A stretch of DNA of 64,000 nt, from NCBI GenBank assembly GCA_963575745.1, contig CAUYUJ010002725.1, positions 294,470-358,469 on the forward strand, read 5' to 3'. Under the pieces are notes generated by a model. That model had not been told where the DNA came from. It saw only the letters and a list, made by a program, of their open reading frames with translations, and searched no databases. Below are positions 11,073 through 21,139 of this stretch, piece by piece. The stretch comes from Prorocentrum cordatum. Taxonomy: Eukaryota > Sar > Dinophyceae > Prorocentrales > Prorocentraceae. How positions within the stretch are numbered: position 1 is the first letter of the stretch; every line of letters starts with the position of its first letter. The position numbers and the translations under genes are program-made.

Positions 11073-12110
11073 ATGCGGTGTGCGGCCCCAGCTCCGCCAC
11101 CTCCGATTCCGCCGTCTGAGTGCAAACCAGGACCCAAGAAGAAAGTGCGCACCATGGAATACGACATGGCAGAATTCTGCAAGTCCTGCATCTCCTTGCG
11201 CGCAGAACTCACGGACACTGACGAAGGCGCATATCCGCTATCAGGTACACCCTTCGGCCCTGAGTTAACGCCCTTCGGGGCGGTCAGGGTGGCCTACGAG
11301 GTGAGGTCTTGGCCCCTGCTGAAGAGGCCCTGGCTGCGTGCTTACGCATTGATGCAGTTGTTGGGCCTCCAGACGCTGAGGTTCACGTGGGTGGCCCCCC
11401 CCATGGAGGGCCCACCAGGCCCTGATCCCAAGCCTCTTGCTCCGCCAAAAATACTGCAACCGATTGCAGCTAAAGTTCTGATGAATACTATGTACGGAGC
11501 ACGCATGGCACGCCCTGACCTGCTCAACGCTGTCTGTAAGACGGCTGCGTGCGTCACTGAATGGGCGGAACAACAGGATATATACTTTTTCCGCATTATC
11601 TGCTATTTGACGGCTCGGCTCACTACCGCCTTGTGTCTTGGGTGGGAGATCGCCGTGAGAACGTGTTGATGCGCCAATTTGCAGATGCCGATCTGGCAAG
11701 TGATATACGCACGCATCGCAGCACCAGCGCGAACACACAATTTTTGTGGGGGGAGAATACACGAGCACTTCAGAGCTGCAGTTCCCGCGGGCAGACCGCC
11801 GTGCCTCATGGCACTTTCGAAGCGGAAATTGTTTCAGCCGATGAAGCGCTCAGAAGAGAACTCCTGCCGGCGCCCCCCCCCCCCCTCCCATGGGAGATTC
11901 TATTCGGCCACGCCCCGAGGGCGGAGTTCGTGGAAGATAACCAAGCTGTCTTGAAGGTTTTTCAAGGCGGGTGGCTCTCAAAAACTTATGCACTTGCCGC
12001 GTGCTCACCGAATTGACGCTTCCGCTGTGGCGGGGCAATTTGCTAGAGGCACAGTAAACCTAGCTTACTGTCCCACACGTGACCAGGCCGCAGACATAGG
12101 CACGAAAAGA
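11073..12110 (+). pseudogene. RT C-terminus and RNase H of copia-like element A
   Basis: LMNTMYGARMARPDLLNAVC (11480-11540) matches the copia RT/RNase H junction. A frame change near 11600 leads to RQFADADLASD, where the DAD motif (codons near 11684-11692) is the first RNase H Asp. It continues with FEAEIVSADEALR (Glu), EFVEDNQAVLKV (Asp near 11936) and, after another frame change, VNLAYCPTRDQAADIGTKR, the copia C-terminal RNase H signature. The RT palm is absent upstream, so the remaining part was joined to Gag by deletion. A C run at 11874-11885 adds a low-complexity Pro stretch. Confidence 0.8.
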
Positions 12111-12495
12111 TGCGAGCGATCCCATCGTGGACCAAGGTGCTCTATCTCGTGCAGGTCGTGGCCCCGACCTTCTGGACTGCCCCGTCCTACCAACAGCATT
12201 TGGACCCCCTCTTTGAAGGCGACGAGGGCCTTCCCCTGAAACCCGGGGGGTTCTCAAGCCGAAGCTCGGCGCGCAGTCCAAACTTCGGAACGGCGGCGAG
12301 ATTCCCAGCAAGAAGGCCAAGAAGAAGCCGAAACGTCAAAATAAAGGCAAACCATCCGCTGGCTCGCTCGCCAACCCCAGGGTTCATAACCGAGCGGGGA
12401 CGCCGGCGGAGGCGGCTGATGAACAGGGGCGTGCAACGCGTAGCCATGCTATAGTTGCTGCTCCTGATGCCGCAGTAGGTTCCAGCGAAGCATCC

Positions 12496-13190
12496 CGACA
12501 ACGCCTATTCATAGAGTTTTGCTATGGGCCTAACAGCTGGCTGGGGAATCAAGGCTTCATTCCCGATCACCGCTGCACGGTGGTGCGTCTGACTGAGAAC
12601 GAAGACGTGACCACCAAGGAAGGCAATGCGTTTGCCGTGGCCAGAATAGAGGAATTCGAAAAAGAAATGAGAAGGCAAGGCGTAGCCACGGACAAACGAA
12701 TAACATTGTGGATCTCAATGCCACGTACGGGCGGATTTCCATGGCAATGCGTGAATGAAGCCATATTACCGCTCCGGCAGCGAGAAGGCCCTTGCGACAT
12801 TGATGGGGTCACGTAACACTTTTCCGAAAGCTGTTATGGGCAACTCGCGATTTGGCCCAGGCGGTAGACAAGAGAAATGGCCAAATATGCCTTGAGTGGC
12901 CGACCCCATGCCGATACTGGCACGATCCACGCGTGAAGGAATCTTTGAACCAGCGTAAATTGACAAAGATACAGCTCCATGGCTGCGCATATGGCTTGAA
13001 AAACAGCAAAGGGCAATACATGAAGAAGCCATGGAGCATCGCTTCGTCCTCGAATCTGATTGCTGAGGGATTAGTGCGTAGATGCAACGGTAGCCATAAA
13101 CATGTTGAGGCAAGAGGGAAGGATTGCAAGCAGGCTGAAGACTATACGGATGAATTTGCGAGACGTGTTCGTCTGTTGGTATTGAGAGCA
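12496..13190 (+). pseudogene. Methyltransferase-like tail domain of element A
   Basis: Read across two frames the segment gives LFIEFCYGPNSWLGNQG (resembling SAM-binding motif I), VVRLTENEDVTT, ITLWISMPRTGGFPW (position of the catalytic PC motif IV, here Pro-Arg), then QICLEWPTPCRYW (motif VI-like), KIQLHGCAYGL and HKHVEARGKD. This order resembles the methyltransferase-fold module found after RNase H in dinoflagellate copia-like elements. The expected Cys of PCTGG is replaced by Arg, and a stop plus frame change lies near 12816-12852, so no activity is expected from this copy. Confidence 0.55.
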
Positions 13191-13209
13191 TTTGAGGACA
13201 GAGCAGGTG

Positions 13210-14877
13210 ATGGTACCATGTGCAGTGTCTCTTTGCATGCTGCTCCTGCCGTTGTGCGCGCGCATGTTTGCCACCGCTGCCGTTTTGGTTCAAACCAGTG
13301 CCCTCGCGCAGCATCCCGACGCTGGTACCTCGCCGGCCATAGCGCCCTGCTCGCGCCGCCGCTGCTCGCCGGCGCCTCGCAGCTTCCGCGCCGGCGCCTC
13401 AGTTGTGCCTGCGTCCCTCGGCAGCGGGCACCGCAGGTCCGCAAATCACTTGAAGAGGGGCATTGTGCGCCCCAGCTCCGAACAGCGTCTCTTCATAAGA
13501 GACTCTGCAAGGACCATGTCCTGCATCACGCACGGCGGCCTGCGCGGGTTTTGGGGCAAGATGTTCCAGAACGGCCAGGACTGCCCGAACGTTTTCGGGC
13601 ACGAACCGATCGTGAAGATCTTGCGTTCTACGGACATGAGTGGTGATGATAAGCTCACGAACCTCATCAAGGAAGCAACGGATTTCCTGCATCTCCCCAA
13701 GAATATCCTGAGTGATACTCGTCTTGAGCGCCGTTACCGCTCGGGGTGTACTACGGAGATCAACAAGGATCGTCCGAAACAGTTTTCACTACCGAATGGC
13801 CTATGGCATGCTGTTGAGTTGCACTACTTCACGAAGACTCAAGGAGCTGATGAGAGCAACGAACACGGGGGCACGATGACACCCGCGCCAAGTCTGGGTG
13901 GGGGTGAGTTTACACCGCATATGCAACCATGGTACAAGACCCCGGACCTTTACCATGTACTAGGGGTCCAACCAGGACAAGCACCGACACGCGAGTTCCG
14001 CGAAGTGCATCGTGTCATGCGCGCGGACAGGCTGGCAAGGCCGCCTGGCAAGGGGCTCGATGAAGTCGGATTGCTCGCGCAGATTTTCAAGAGGCCGATC
14101 TATCGACCCACGGTGCACCTCCCGCCAGACATGTACAATGCATTCTGGAATTCGGCCAGTTCCGGCAACGTTCCCTGGGTGGGGGGATTGGAGCCTTTCA
14201 TAAAGGGCAAACATCTCCCTGTCCTCCGAGGCAAGGTCTCAGTCTGGGAGGTTCCCCGTGCCATGGGCGGGCATCGGACGATCGACGACTTGAGCGCCGT
14301 CGTCACGACACCCTGGTTGGCTGCGAAAGCTCCCATGGAGTACCGCATGACCCGGCCATTCCTCACCCACGAACAAAACGAGGCTTTGCTTTGGGCGTGG
14401 TTCCAGGAACCGACCGACAAGCTCTACGCGGCGCTGGAAAGCAAAACGCCCCGGGTGTTATTCCAGTGGTTTTTGGGCCTGATCTGGGATCGCGTGGGTC
14501 AGTGCAGGCCCGCGGGACCTCGCAGAAACATCGCCGACAGGCTCTACTCCATCCGCGCCGCGCTCCCCGATCGTGTCGATTGGACTGGCGCAGCAGGCGA
14601 TCCTGACCATGTTCAGCTGGGACCTGCTGCGCGCATTCGCTACCCCACGAGGGAGAACGAGCCCCCCGTGGAGAGCGCGTTGGGCAAGAGGATGTTATTG
14701 CACGATGTTGGACTGATGACCTCTTTCGAGGGAGCCACCCTCTACGACCTGGAGGCCCACGTGAGCGAATTCCCGAGTTACCCCGAAGCTCGGCACCCAG
14801 CCCGCGTGGGAGGGCGACCCATGGTTTGGCCTTTCCGGCTGTACCACAAACGGTTGATCGTCGTGGCCGTTACATAA
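13210..14877 (+). CDS. Unrecognised protein, about 450-555 residues
   Basis: A long clean ORF directly after element A. The first in-frame ATG is 13210, but the first ~100 codons are compositionally odd and overlap the end of A; ATG 13516 (context AGGACCATGTCC) is a more likely start. The middle contains DLYHVLGVQPGQ followed by a helix-like REFREVHRVMRADRL, which superficially resembles the start of a J-domain but lacks the HPD motif. The C-terminal half is rich in Trp and Arg (VSVWEVPRAMGGHRTIDDL). No membrane segment is seen. The stop codon is followed at once by an A-rich tract (14877-14900). It could be a host gene or part of a transposon. Confidence 0.5.
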   Translation: MVPCAVSLCMLLLPLCARMFATAAVLVQTSALAQHPDAGTSPAIAPCSRRRCSPAPRSFRAGASVVPASLGSGHRRSANHLKRGIVRPSSEQRLFIRDSARTMSCITHGGLRGFWGKMFQNGQDCPNVFGHEPIVKILRSTDMSGDDKLTNLIKEATDFLHLPKNILSDTRLERRYRSGCTTEINKDRPKQFSLPNGLWHAVELHYFTKTQGADESNEHGGTMTPAPSLGGGEFTPHMQPWYKTPDLYHVLGVQPGQAPTREFREVHRVMRADRLARPPGKGLDEVGLLAQIFKRPIYRPTVHLPPDMYNAFWNSASSGNVPWVGGLEPFIKGKHLPVLRGKVSVWEVPRAMGGHRTIDDLSAVVTTPWLAAKAPMEYRMTRPFLTHEQNEALLWAWFQEPTDKLYAALESKTPRVLFQWFLGLIWDRVGQCRPAGPRRNIADRLYSIRAALPDRVDWTGAAGDPDHVQLGPAARIRYPTRENEPPVESALGKRMLLHDVGLMTSFEGATLYDLEAHVSEFPSYPEARHPARVGGRPMVWPFRLYHKRLIVVAVT

Positions 14878-15400
14878 AAAAGAAAAAGAAAAAGACAAAA
14901 TAACATATATATATATATACACATATATATATACATATATATGTATATGTATACATGTACACATACATATAATTTCTGAAGCAGTATACACACATATATA
15001 CATATATATACACATTTATATACATATAATATAGATATATATATATATATATATTAAATCGTATATATACATAGATATAAACATGGCTTTTGTTTATACA
15101 CCTATATTACACATGATGTATACAATATGTGGAATTATGTTTCCGTGTGTATATGTTTACATGGAAACTATGATATTATATGCGTTCTAGAGGCAAACCT
15201 GATAAACGACAAAATGAATATACTATGAACTGTTATGTGTATTATAACGAGCTACCAGTTTCACATTATATACGCAATCTGACACGCGTATCGTGCACGC
15301 ACATCCTACACGTACTACTCGACCATCCTTGGCAGCACACGCAATTTATGCAGTATTCATACGCACGCACATATGAACGAGTGATTGTCTAAACCAGCAA
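14878..15400 (+). other. AT-rich island with TA/CA repeats
   Basis: This stretch is dominated by ATATAT, ACATAT and similar steps, in sharp contrast to its GC-rich surroundings. It begins with an A-rich tract immediately after the stop codon of the 13.2-14.9 kb ORF. No gene is supported. Confidence 0.8.
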
Positions 15401-15775
15401 ATCATATAGCTTAGGGTTCAGGGCTTAGGGTTCGGGGATTGGTCTGAGGGCTAAGGCTAAGGCTGAGGGCGCATTCCCAACGCGTTTCCTGACCCCATAA
15501 GGAGCTCCACCGTCTGGGCCGTCTCGGGGGAGTCTTGGGTAGCCTGGGAGAGGACGCGAATCTTATGCAGTGACGAAATCCTATGCCCACGCTTCGATCG
15601 TAACACAGAAGCTTTACAATTGAGGGTGAGAACGCAGTGTGGTCGCCAAAGCTGCCGAGGCTCTTATTATTTCCATGCAGCCTTTTCGTTCCTGGAATGG
15701 TAGGGCGAAGAGAGAGCCACTGGAAACCAGGGAAAGGCTCTCGCCACCAGGAAACAAGAACACCGGGGGCGGGTC
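15401..15775 (+). other. Non-coding stretch with short telomere-like units
   Basis: Near 15409-15445 there are two GCTTAGGGTT units and related TAGGG-like words, followed by GGCTAAGGCTAAGGCTGAGGG. They recall the TTTAGGG telomere repeat but are few and imperfect. The remainder shows no gene I can support. Confidence 0.5.
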
Positions 15776-15780
15776 GACGA

Positions 15781-15825
<45 letters not shown>

Positions 15826-15842
15826 TGCGACGACGACGACGA

Positions 15843-15915
<73 letters not shown>

Positions 15916-15927
15916 GGCGGCGGCGGG

Positions 15928-15975
<48 letters not shown>

Positions 15976-16026
15976 AACGGCGACGCGACGGACGGCGACG
16001 GCGACGGCGACGGACGACGACGACGA

Positions 16027-16095
<69 letters not shown>

Positions 16096-16121
16096 TGCGA
16101 CGACGACGACGACGACGACGA

Positions 16122-16165
<44 letters not shown>

Positions 16166-16256
16166 GCGACGGTGACGGCGACGGTGACGGCGTCGGTGAC
16201 GGCGGCGGGGACGGCGACGGCGACGGCGACGGCGTCGGCGACGGCGACGACGACGA

Positions 16257-16307
<51 letters not shown>

Positions 16308-16335
16308 TGGCGACGACGGCGACGACGACGACGAC
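15776..16335 (+). repeat. GGCGAC/GACGAC hexamer-triplet satellite
   Basis: About 560 bp of GGCGAC and GAC units. It is open in several frames on both strands purely because of its composition (Asp-Gly, Arg, Ser-Pro repeats), so the apparent long reading frame through it is not taken as coding. Confidence 0.95.
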
Positions 16336-16353
16336 GTCGAGAGCGTGGCCCGC

Positions 16354-16418
16354 CCCAGGTGTTCTTGTTGCATAGAGCCACCCAGGTGTTTTTGTTGTAT
16401 AGAGCCACTTTGGCTCAG
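16354..16418 (+). other. Relict spliced leader and 27-nt tandem duplication upstream of gene I
   Basis: A 27-nt unit starting CCCAGGTGTT occurs twice (16354-16380 and 16381-16407) with two differences. The second copy runs into AGCCACTTTGGCTCAG (16403-16418), which differs from the core of the dinoflagellate spliced leader (AGCCATTTTGGCTCAAG) by one base and the final AG order. Such relics are known marks of trans-spliced mRNA that was reverse-transcribed back into the genome. The likely start codon of gene I is 43 bases downstream. Confidence 0.65.
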
Positions 16419-16460
16419 ATGGATTCAAGGCGGGCGGGCCCTGCTTGGCCCAGCATGGGC

Positions 16461-19400
16461 CATGGATTCGGCCACTCTGCACATGGGGCTGCGCAGGTTG
16501 TCTCGCGCTGATGCGCGGGGCGACGACGGAGAGCCAGGCGGCGAAGAAGGGCCCGGAGACTGTGCAGGAGGGCCAGGAGACGTGCCACTTGGAGATTTGC
16601 TCGCCGCTGCGAATCCTGGGGGTCTGCTCGGGAAGCGGCGGCTCGACGCATTCACGGGTGAAAGTTTCTACGGGGCTGGCCACATGCAGTATTTGGCGAA
16701 GTGCCGGGCGGCCAAGCGTTCCGATAATGCGAAGCAGGCTCTCGAGCCAGCTGCAGCGCCCTCGAACATTGCGTGGAACAACGAGCGGCTGCACACAGGT
16801 GACAAGGTTGGCGAGGCATCAGGTGTAGAGCTCGGCGCACATCCGAACACATGGAGCTTGCCAGCAATACTCGCAGCAGCGTGGAAACAGTTGGGCAGCA
16901 ACAAAGTTGTGCGTTGTGGCGTGGATGGCATGACGCGGACACTGGGGGTCCTCGCGTGCGTTTCAGCAGCAATCTTCGAGGAGCAGGAGGACTTCGTTGC
17001 CGAGCGGGTCGAGGCGATGAAGGCCCAGTGCGCGAGCCCTGTCATCTTCAAGTTTTACGATTGCACGCCGATGAGATTATCGTTTGGGCAGTTGCAGCCT
17101 CAGTTGTACCCTTGCGCCAGGTATCTGATTTGTAAAGACGGCGAGTGGAAGAGCATGAAGTTGAACGATTACTTGAAGGAGCGACCCCACCACGCAGGCG
17201 TGCTGAGATCTGGCGTCGTCGAGATGCTCGCGCAGGGCGCGATGTGTGTTTACATCAAGCCGAGCTCCGACGAACTCACTGGCTTTCGGGTGTTCTGCCG
17301 ACCAAAGATTATCCAGAGCGGCAATGCAAACTGCGTGTATCGCGCCACTGAGGAGGAGATCCCGTCGTTCTCTGCGCAGGGCTTGGCGGCCATGTGCCAG
17401 AAGTGCCCGTGGGTCATCTTGCGCGAGGCCCCCGACGCGCACAGTGCCAACACTCGCAAGAAGGCGAAGACCAGCGAGGTGATCCCGAACAATTGCTTGC
17501 ACGTGTCTGCCAACTGCGATGGGCATCAAGCCCATCGGATGAACGAGATGAAGGAGGAGAACGTCATTGGCAATCTCCACGCGATCGCGGTTTCGTGCAG
17601 CCACACAGCGTTCCAGAACAGACTCCAGGACGCCCTCCGCACGGCCATCGACACCATGGAGTACACGCGCGGGGAGCCCGATGATCACGTCATGCAGCGT
17701 AACCGCAGGCTGGCGAAGCACACCCTCTTGCGCCGCAAGACCCTGGTCATCGGCGACATCAGCGACGGCGACGTCGATGCCGATCGGGAGTTCGAGAAGG
17801 CCGTCGACACCTTCTTGTCTTTCTGGAATGCGGATTGGCGGTCTTTCCACGTGGGGCACGCGTGCCGAGGTTGCTGCTCGGGGCCGGAGAATGCGAAGCA
17901 GAACATGTTCGCTGCAGCTGTGTCTGTGGACCTGTTGCAGAGCCGTGACTGCGAGTTGCCGTCCCTGGACGATTGGGGCACTTGCGGCCGCGCGTGCGGC
18001 CTTGCCAGCATGGGGCTGCTGTGCCACAACATCCTGTCCAATTGCTTCGGCGCTGCGTTGCCGGACTGGCGGTCGATGCTACCGCCGCGGCAGGCTGGCG
18101 ACAACGATGATACGGATGATAACAAGACGATGGCGCGGCTCAAGGTTCGAAAAAAGGCGTGGAGGGCAAAATGCACGTTCGAGGACCCCGAGAAGAGGAC
18201 CAGGATCCTGCTCATGAATTGGATGGGGGCCCCCGTGGAGAAAATGATGTCCAACTTTCAATACCTCGACCGGGCGGGGAAAGGGCTCTACGACGCTTCC
18301 GTAAGCAACGAGTTCAACCCCATATTGGTTTGCAAGCAGAGGCTGACCCAGCTTGTCCAGGAGGGCGTCGACGGGGACATGGGCCCCCTCTTCGAGTGCG
18401 CGCCGTCCGAGGACCACGGCGAGTTGCTGGAGCAAGTCCGCTCGATGGGGATGGACTTGGGGGCCCAGGCCACGCGGCACCAAACGTCGTCTCTTGGGCG
18501 CCCCTTCGAGGGGGGGAGGTCGGCGGAGGAGGAGGAGGAGGAGGTGGAGGTGGATGAGACGGGGGGGGGGGGAGAGAAGGGGCACCTACCCTTCCCGGAG
18601 CCGCCAAGTCGGGCAGCCGTTGTTTTTTTTGTCACGCCCTCTCGTCCTCGCCCTCCTCCTCCCCCTCCTCTTCCTCCTCCTCCTCCTCCCCCTTCCCCGC
18701 CTTCCTCCTCCTCCTCCTGCTCCTCCTCCTCCTCCTCCTGCCCCCCCCCCCCCCCCCCTCCTCTTCCCCCTCCTCCTCTTGTCTCCCAGGCTACGTGGCG
18801 GTTCATGAAGTGCGACACCTACCCCTATATCTTTGCGCGCTGGGCCCACCCGGCCGTGGATCCCGAAGCCCGAGAGGACGTCCCCCGGCACTTCTTCTCT
18901 TTGAAGCCATGTTGTCTCGATAGCGGCTTCTCAGAGAAACTCTACAACTCGCTCGGCAGCGTCGACGCCATGCTGGGCTCGGAGGACCTCAGGCATGCGC
19001 TTCGCGCTTGGACCATCCACTACAAATTTACCGACATGTTCAGCGAGCGCTTACTGGCTAAAGTAAGGCAGTCTGTCGGCTACTCCGACGCCGACATGGA
19101 TGTCGAGAGAATCTGCAGCAGCGGCTTCATGTCCCAGATCATGACAGCACACGTCGCGCGGGGCGGTGACGACCCCCGCGCTGCCACCAGGGAACAACTC
19201 TTGGAAGACGGAGTCCATCTCAGATGCAGGCCCGCTAAGAAGTCTTCCAAGCCAATGAGTTCGTTCGTGCACTGGATGGGCAAGCAGGAGGGCGAGCGAA
19301 AGGCAAGGAAGCTCAAGCTCGATGAGGAGGCCTATCGCGCGTGGCAGAGGCAAAAGAGAGACGAGTTCTTCCAGCTGTCGGCGCAGGAGGTGGCAATCGA

Positions 19401-21139
19401 GGAAGGCGAGGCCCGAGCAGCTTACGACGCCAAGATGGCGGACGCTGGTGAGAGGATGACGCCCGCCCGGGCGCTTGGGCCAGAGGGCGCAATTGCATCC
19501 ATCATAGGTTCGATCGGAGATGTGCGCACCCCCTACGCTGCTGCTGCCTTCAACGCGCGCATCCGCAGGAAGCTCGACTTAGCCGACGATGACAAGGCCC
19601 GAGGCTTCACGAGATACGTCGAGCAGTTCCGGGATGCCCAGCGCCAGGCATTGTTCGTCGAGGATTGCAACGACACTGGCGATAAAGTTTTCACGGTCAA
19701 GTTGCCCTGTCCGCTATTGCACCCAGGTTTCTGCGTGACGGATGATGCGCAGTGTGCTGATGTCGTGAAGTCGTGCTCCAACGTGCTGTTCAAGGTCGCC
19801 GGGGACCTCGTGGGGCGCTTCGTCCATTTGCGTTTCTGTGCTGGCCCTGATTGGCATCGTTGTTCCTGGGCGGCTGTTGCGCATCAGCGGGGGGCTTCGC
19901 CTCGCATCGTCATGTTAGCTGCGTGCGCCCTGTGCGAGGAGACCCTGGCGCTGACCATCGAGCAGAACGAGGGCCGCTGCTTCGAGTTCGTCCCGGGCGT
20001 CACGTTCATCGGGTGTTTCTTCAAGCAGGCCCCGCCAGACCGTGACATGGAGGTCTATTGGTGCCGCGCCCCGACGGACCAGGGGGCGCCGCTGCAGCGC
20101 TCCGCGGCGCAGGTGATACTCCACCGCGACTGGCCAGCGCGAGTGCAGCATGAGGAGGTCTGGGCACGGGAAGGGAAGGATAGCGACGCTTGCGGCAATG
20201 CGAACGATCAGCGCCCCATCCTCCTCCTCCTCTTCCTCCTCGTCCTCCTTCCCCTCCTTCCTCCTCCGCTTCCCCCTCCTCCGCCTCGCCCCCCCCCCCC
20301 CGCCCTCCATTCCCCTCTCCGCCCTTGCACCCCCGTGTTATCTTCGAATCGAATCGCCGCTCGCGTCGCTGCCCTTTCTTTCTGGGGTGCCTTCTGGCTT
20401 CTGGGAGGTCAAGCTTTTCCCGCCGGCGCCTGTCGCTCGCGATGCCGATGGAGCTGCCGTGAGGAAGCAGATGCGGGCTGGCCTGAAGTCGGCGTGCGAA
20501 CTGCCGAAGGCAGACCGACGTCGCGGTGCAGGCGTTCGCTTCATGAAGCCAGCGGGCCCCGCCGCGCGCGAGCGCGGCGAGTCGGGCGACTCGACTGGGG
20601 GAGACTCGGGCGGCGGAGGAGAGGGCCGCAGCGATAGTGGAGACAGCGGCGGCGGGGCAGGGCCAGGCGGCGCGCCAGGCCCGGGCGGCGGAGCAGGGCC
20701 AGGCGGCGTTCCCGCCCCAGACGGAGATGGGGATCCGCCACCTCCAGCTCCCCCAGCTGGCGGCCCTGCCGGCGGACTGCCTTGGGCCCGTTGGCAGATA
20801 GGGCACTACGGCTTCATCGTTCTGGATGCGAGCAGCGGTTCGTTAGGTGCCCATTGTTCTAAGCATGGCCCGAGTTGCAGGTGCAATAATGTATTGAGTA
20901 AGAAGCCTCTGGGCTACCTTGTTGCCTAGCTACAGCACCCCCATTTGCACGCCGATTGCGACACAGAGCCGAAGCATGCCGCAGTCAAAGGTGTGCTGAT
21001 GTCTGCGGCAAGCTTGCGCCCGCGGTCCGACGGGCGGAAATGGCTCACAGATCGCGCGGCAGTTTTCCGTGCGTTGCTGGACTTGGAGAGGCCGTACCAC
21101 TCTCCAGGTTGTTTTGACGAGCCAGTGCGGGTTACCTGA
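16461..21139 (+). CDS. Gene I: large unrecognised protein with two probable introns
   Basis: ATG 16461 (GGGCCATGG context) is the first after the SL relic. Exon 1 runs to 18468, exon 2 18790-20157 and exon 3 from 20408. Joining at GAQ|ATWRF and HEE|VKLF keeps the frame. The N-terminal 60 residues are Gly/Asp-rich; the middle has Cys/His motifs (HACRGCC, CGRACGLASMGLLCHN) and basic segments; the C-terminus has a Gly/Pro spacer then GHYGFIVLDASSGSLGAHC and KHGPSC. The frame meets TAG at 20927, where GYLVA is followed in the same frame by 70 open codons (HADCDTEPKHAAVKG...) to 21139, suggesting a mutated Trp codon. I do not recognise a family; similar Cys-containing C-termini seem common in dinoflagellate multigene families. 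Likely nuclear-encoded host or mobile-family gene, possibly decaying. Confidence 0.65.
18469..18789 (+). other. Probable GC-AG intron 1 of gene I, filled with simple repeats
   Basis: Donor context CCCAG|GCCACGCGGC and acceptor context CCCAG|GCTACGTGGC share a 13-nt direct repeat with two mismatches. The 321-nt interior is GGA-, G- and TCC-rich. It is open in frame by composition only, but removal joins GAQ to ATWRFMKCDTYPY smoothly. GC donors and direct repeats at both splice sites are typical of dinoflagellate introns. Confidence 0.65.
20158..20407 (+). other. Probable GT-AG intron 2 of gene I
   Basis: Donor GAGGAG|GTCTGG and acceptor TGGGAG|GTCAAG share GGAGGTC. The 250-nt interior is TCC- and C-rich. 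Removal converts reading frame 1 into frame 2 and connects VQHEE to VKLFPPAPVARDADG; without splicing, frame 1 runs into an unrelated Arg-rich tail. Confidence 0.7.
20927..20929 (+). other. In-frame TAG near the end of gene I
   Basis: TAG lies between GYLVA and LQHPH in the same frame, with 70 open codons beyond. TGG to TAG is a one-base change. Either gene I ends here, or it is a premature stop in a decaying copy. Confidence 0.5.

Larger units (their letters stand above)
5391..13190 (+). mobile_element. Copia-like retrotransposon A, internally deleted and decayed
   Basis: The sequence from about 5391 (TCTAAAGCGAG) onward is homologous to element B from about 52587 (ACTAAAGCGAG), in the same order: Gag, CCHC knuckle, Arg/Ser-rich segment and a central conserved domain at 10.05-10.41 kb. 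After ~10.75 kb the correspondence with B stops and A jumps to copia RNase H (11.5-12.1 kb) and a methyltransferase-like tail (12.5-13.19 kb). RING finger, protease, integrase and most of the RT are absent, implying a large internal deletion. LTRs could not be delimited. Confidence 0.75.

Noticed and set aside
13950-14060. J-domain (DnaJ) in the 13.2-14.9 kb ORF
   Set aside because: Only DLYHVLGV resembles the family; the HPD tripeptide and helix spacing are absent.
15637-16460. Apparent continuous frame of gene I extending left through the GGCGAC satellite
   Set aside because: The satellite is open in several frames on both strands by composition, and the relict leader with a well-placed ATG lies downstream of it.
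15411-16794. Long minus-strand frames (Ser-Pro, Arg or Ala-Val repeats) over the satellite
   Set aside because: Pure translation of simple repeats; no motif.
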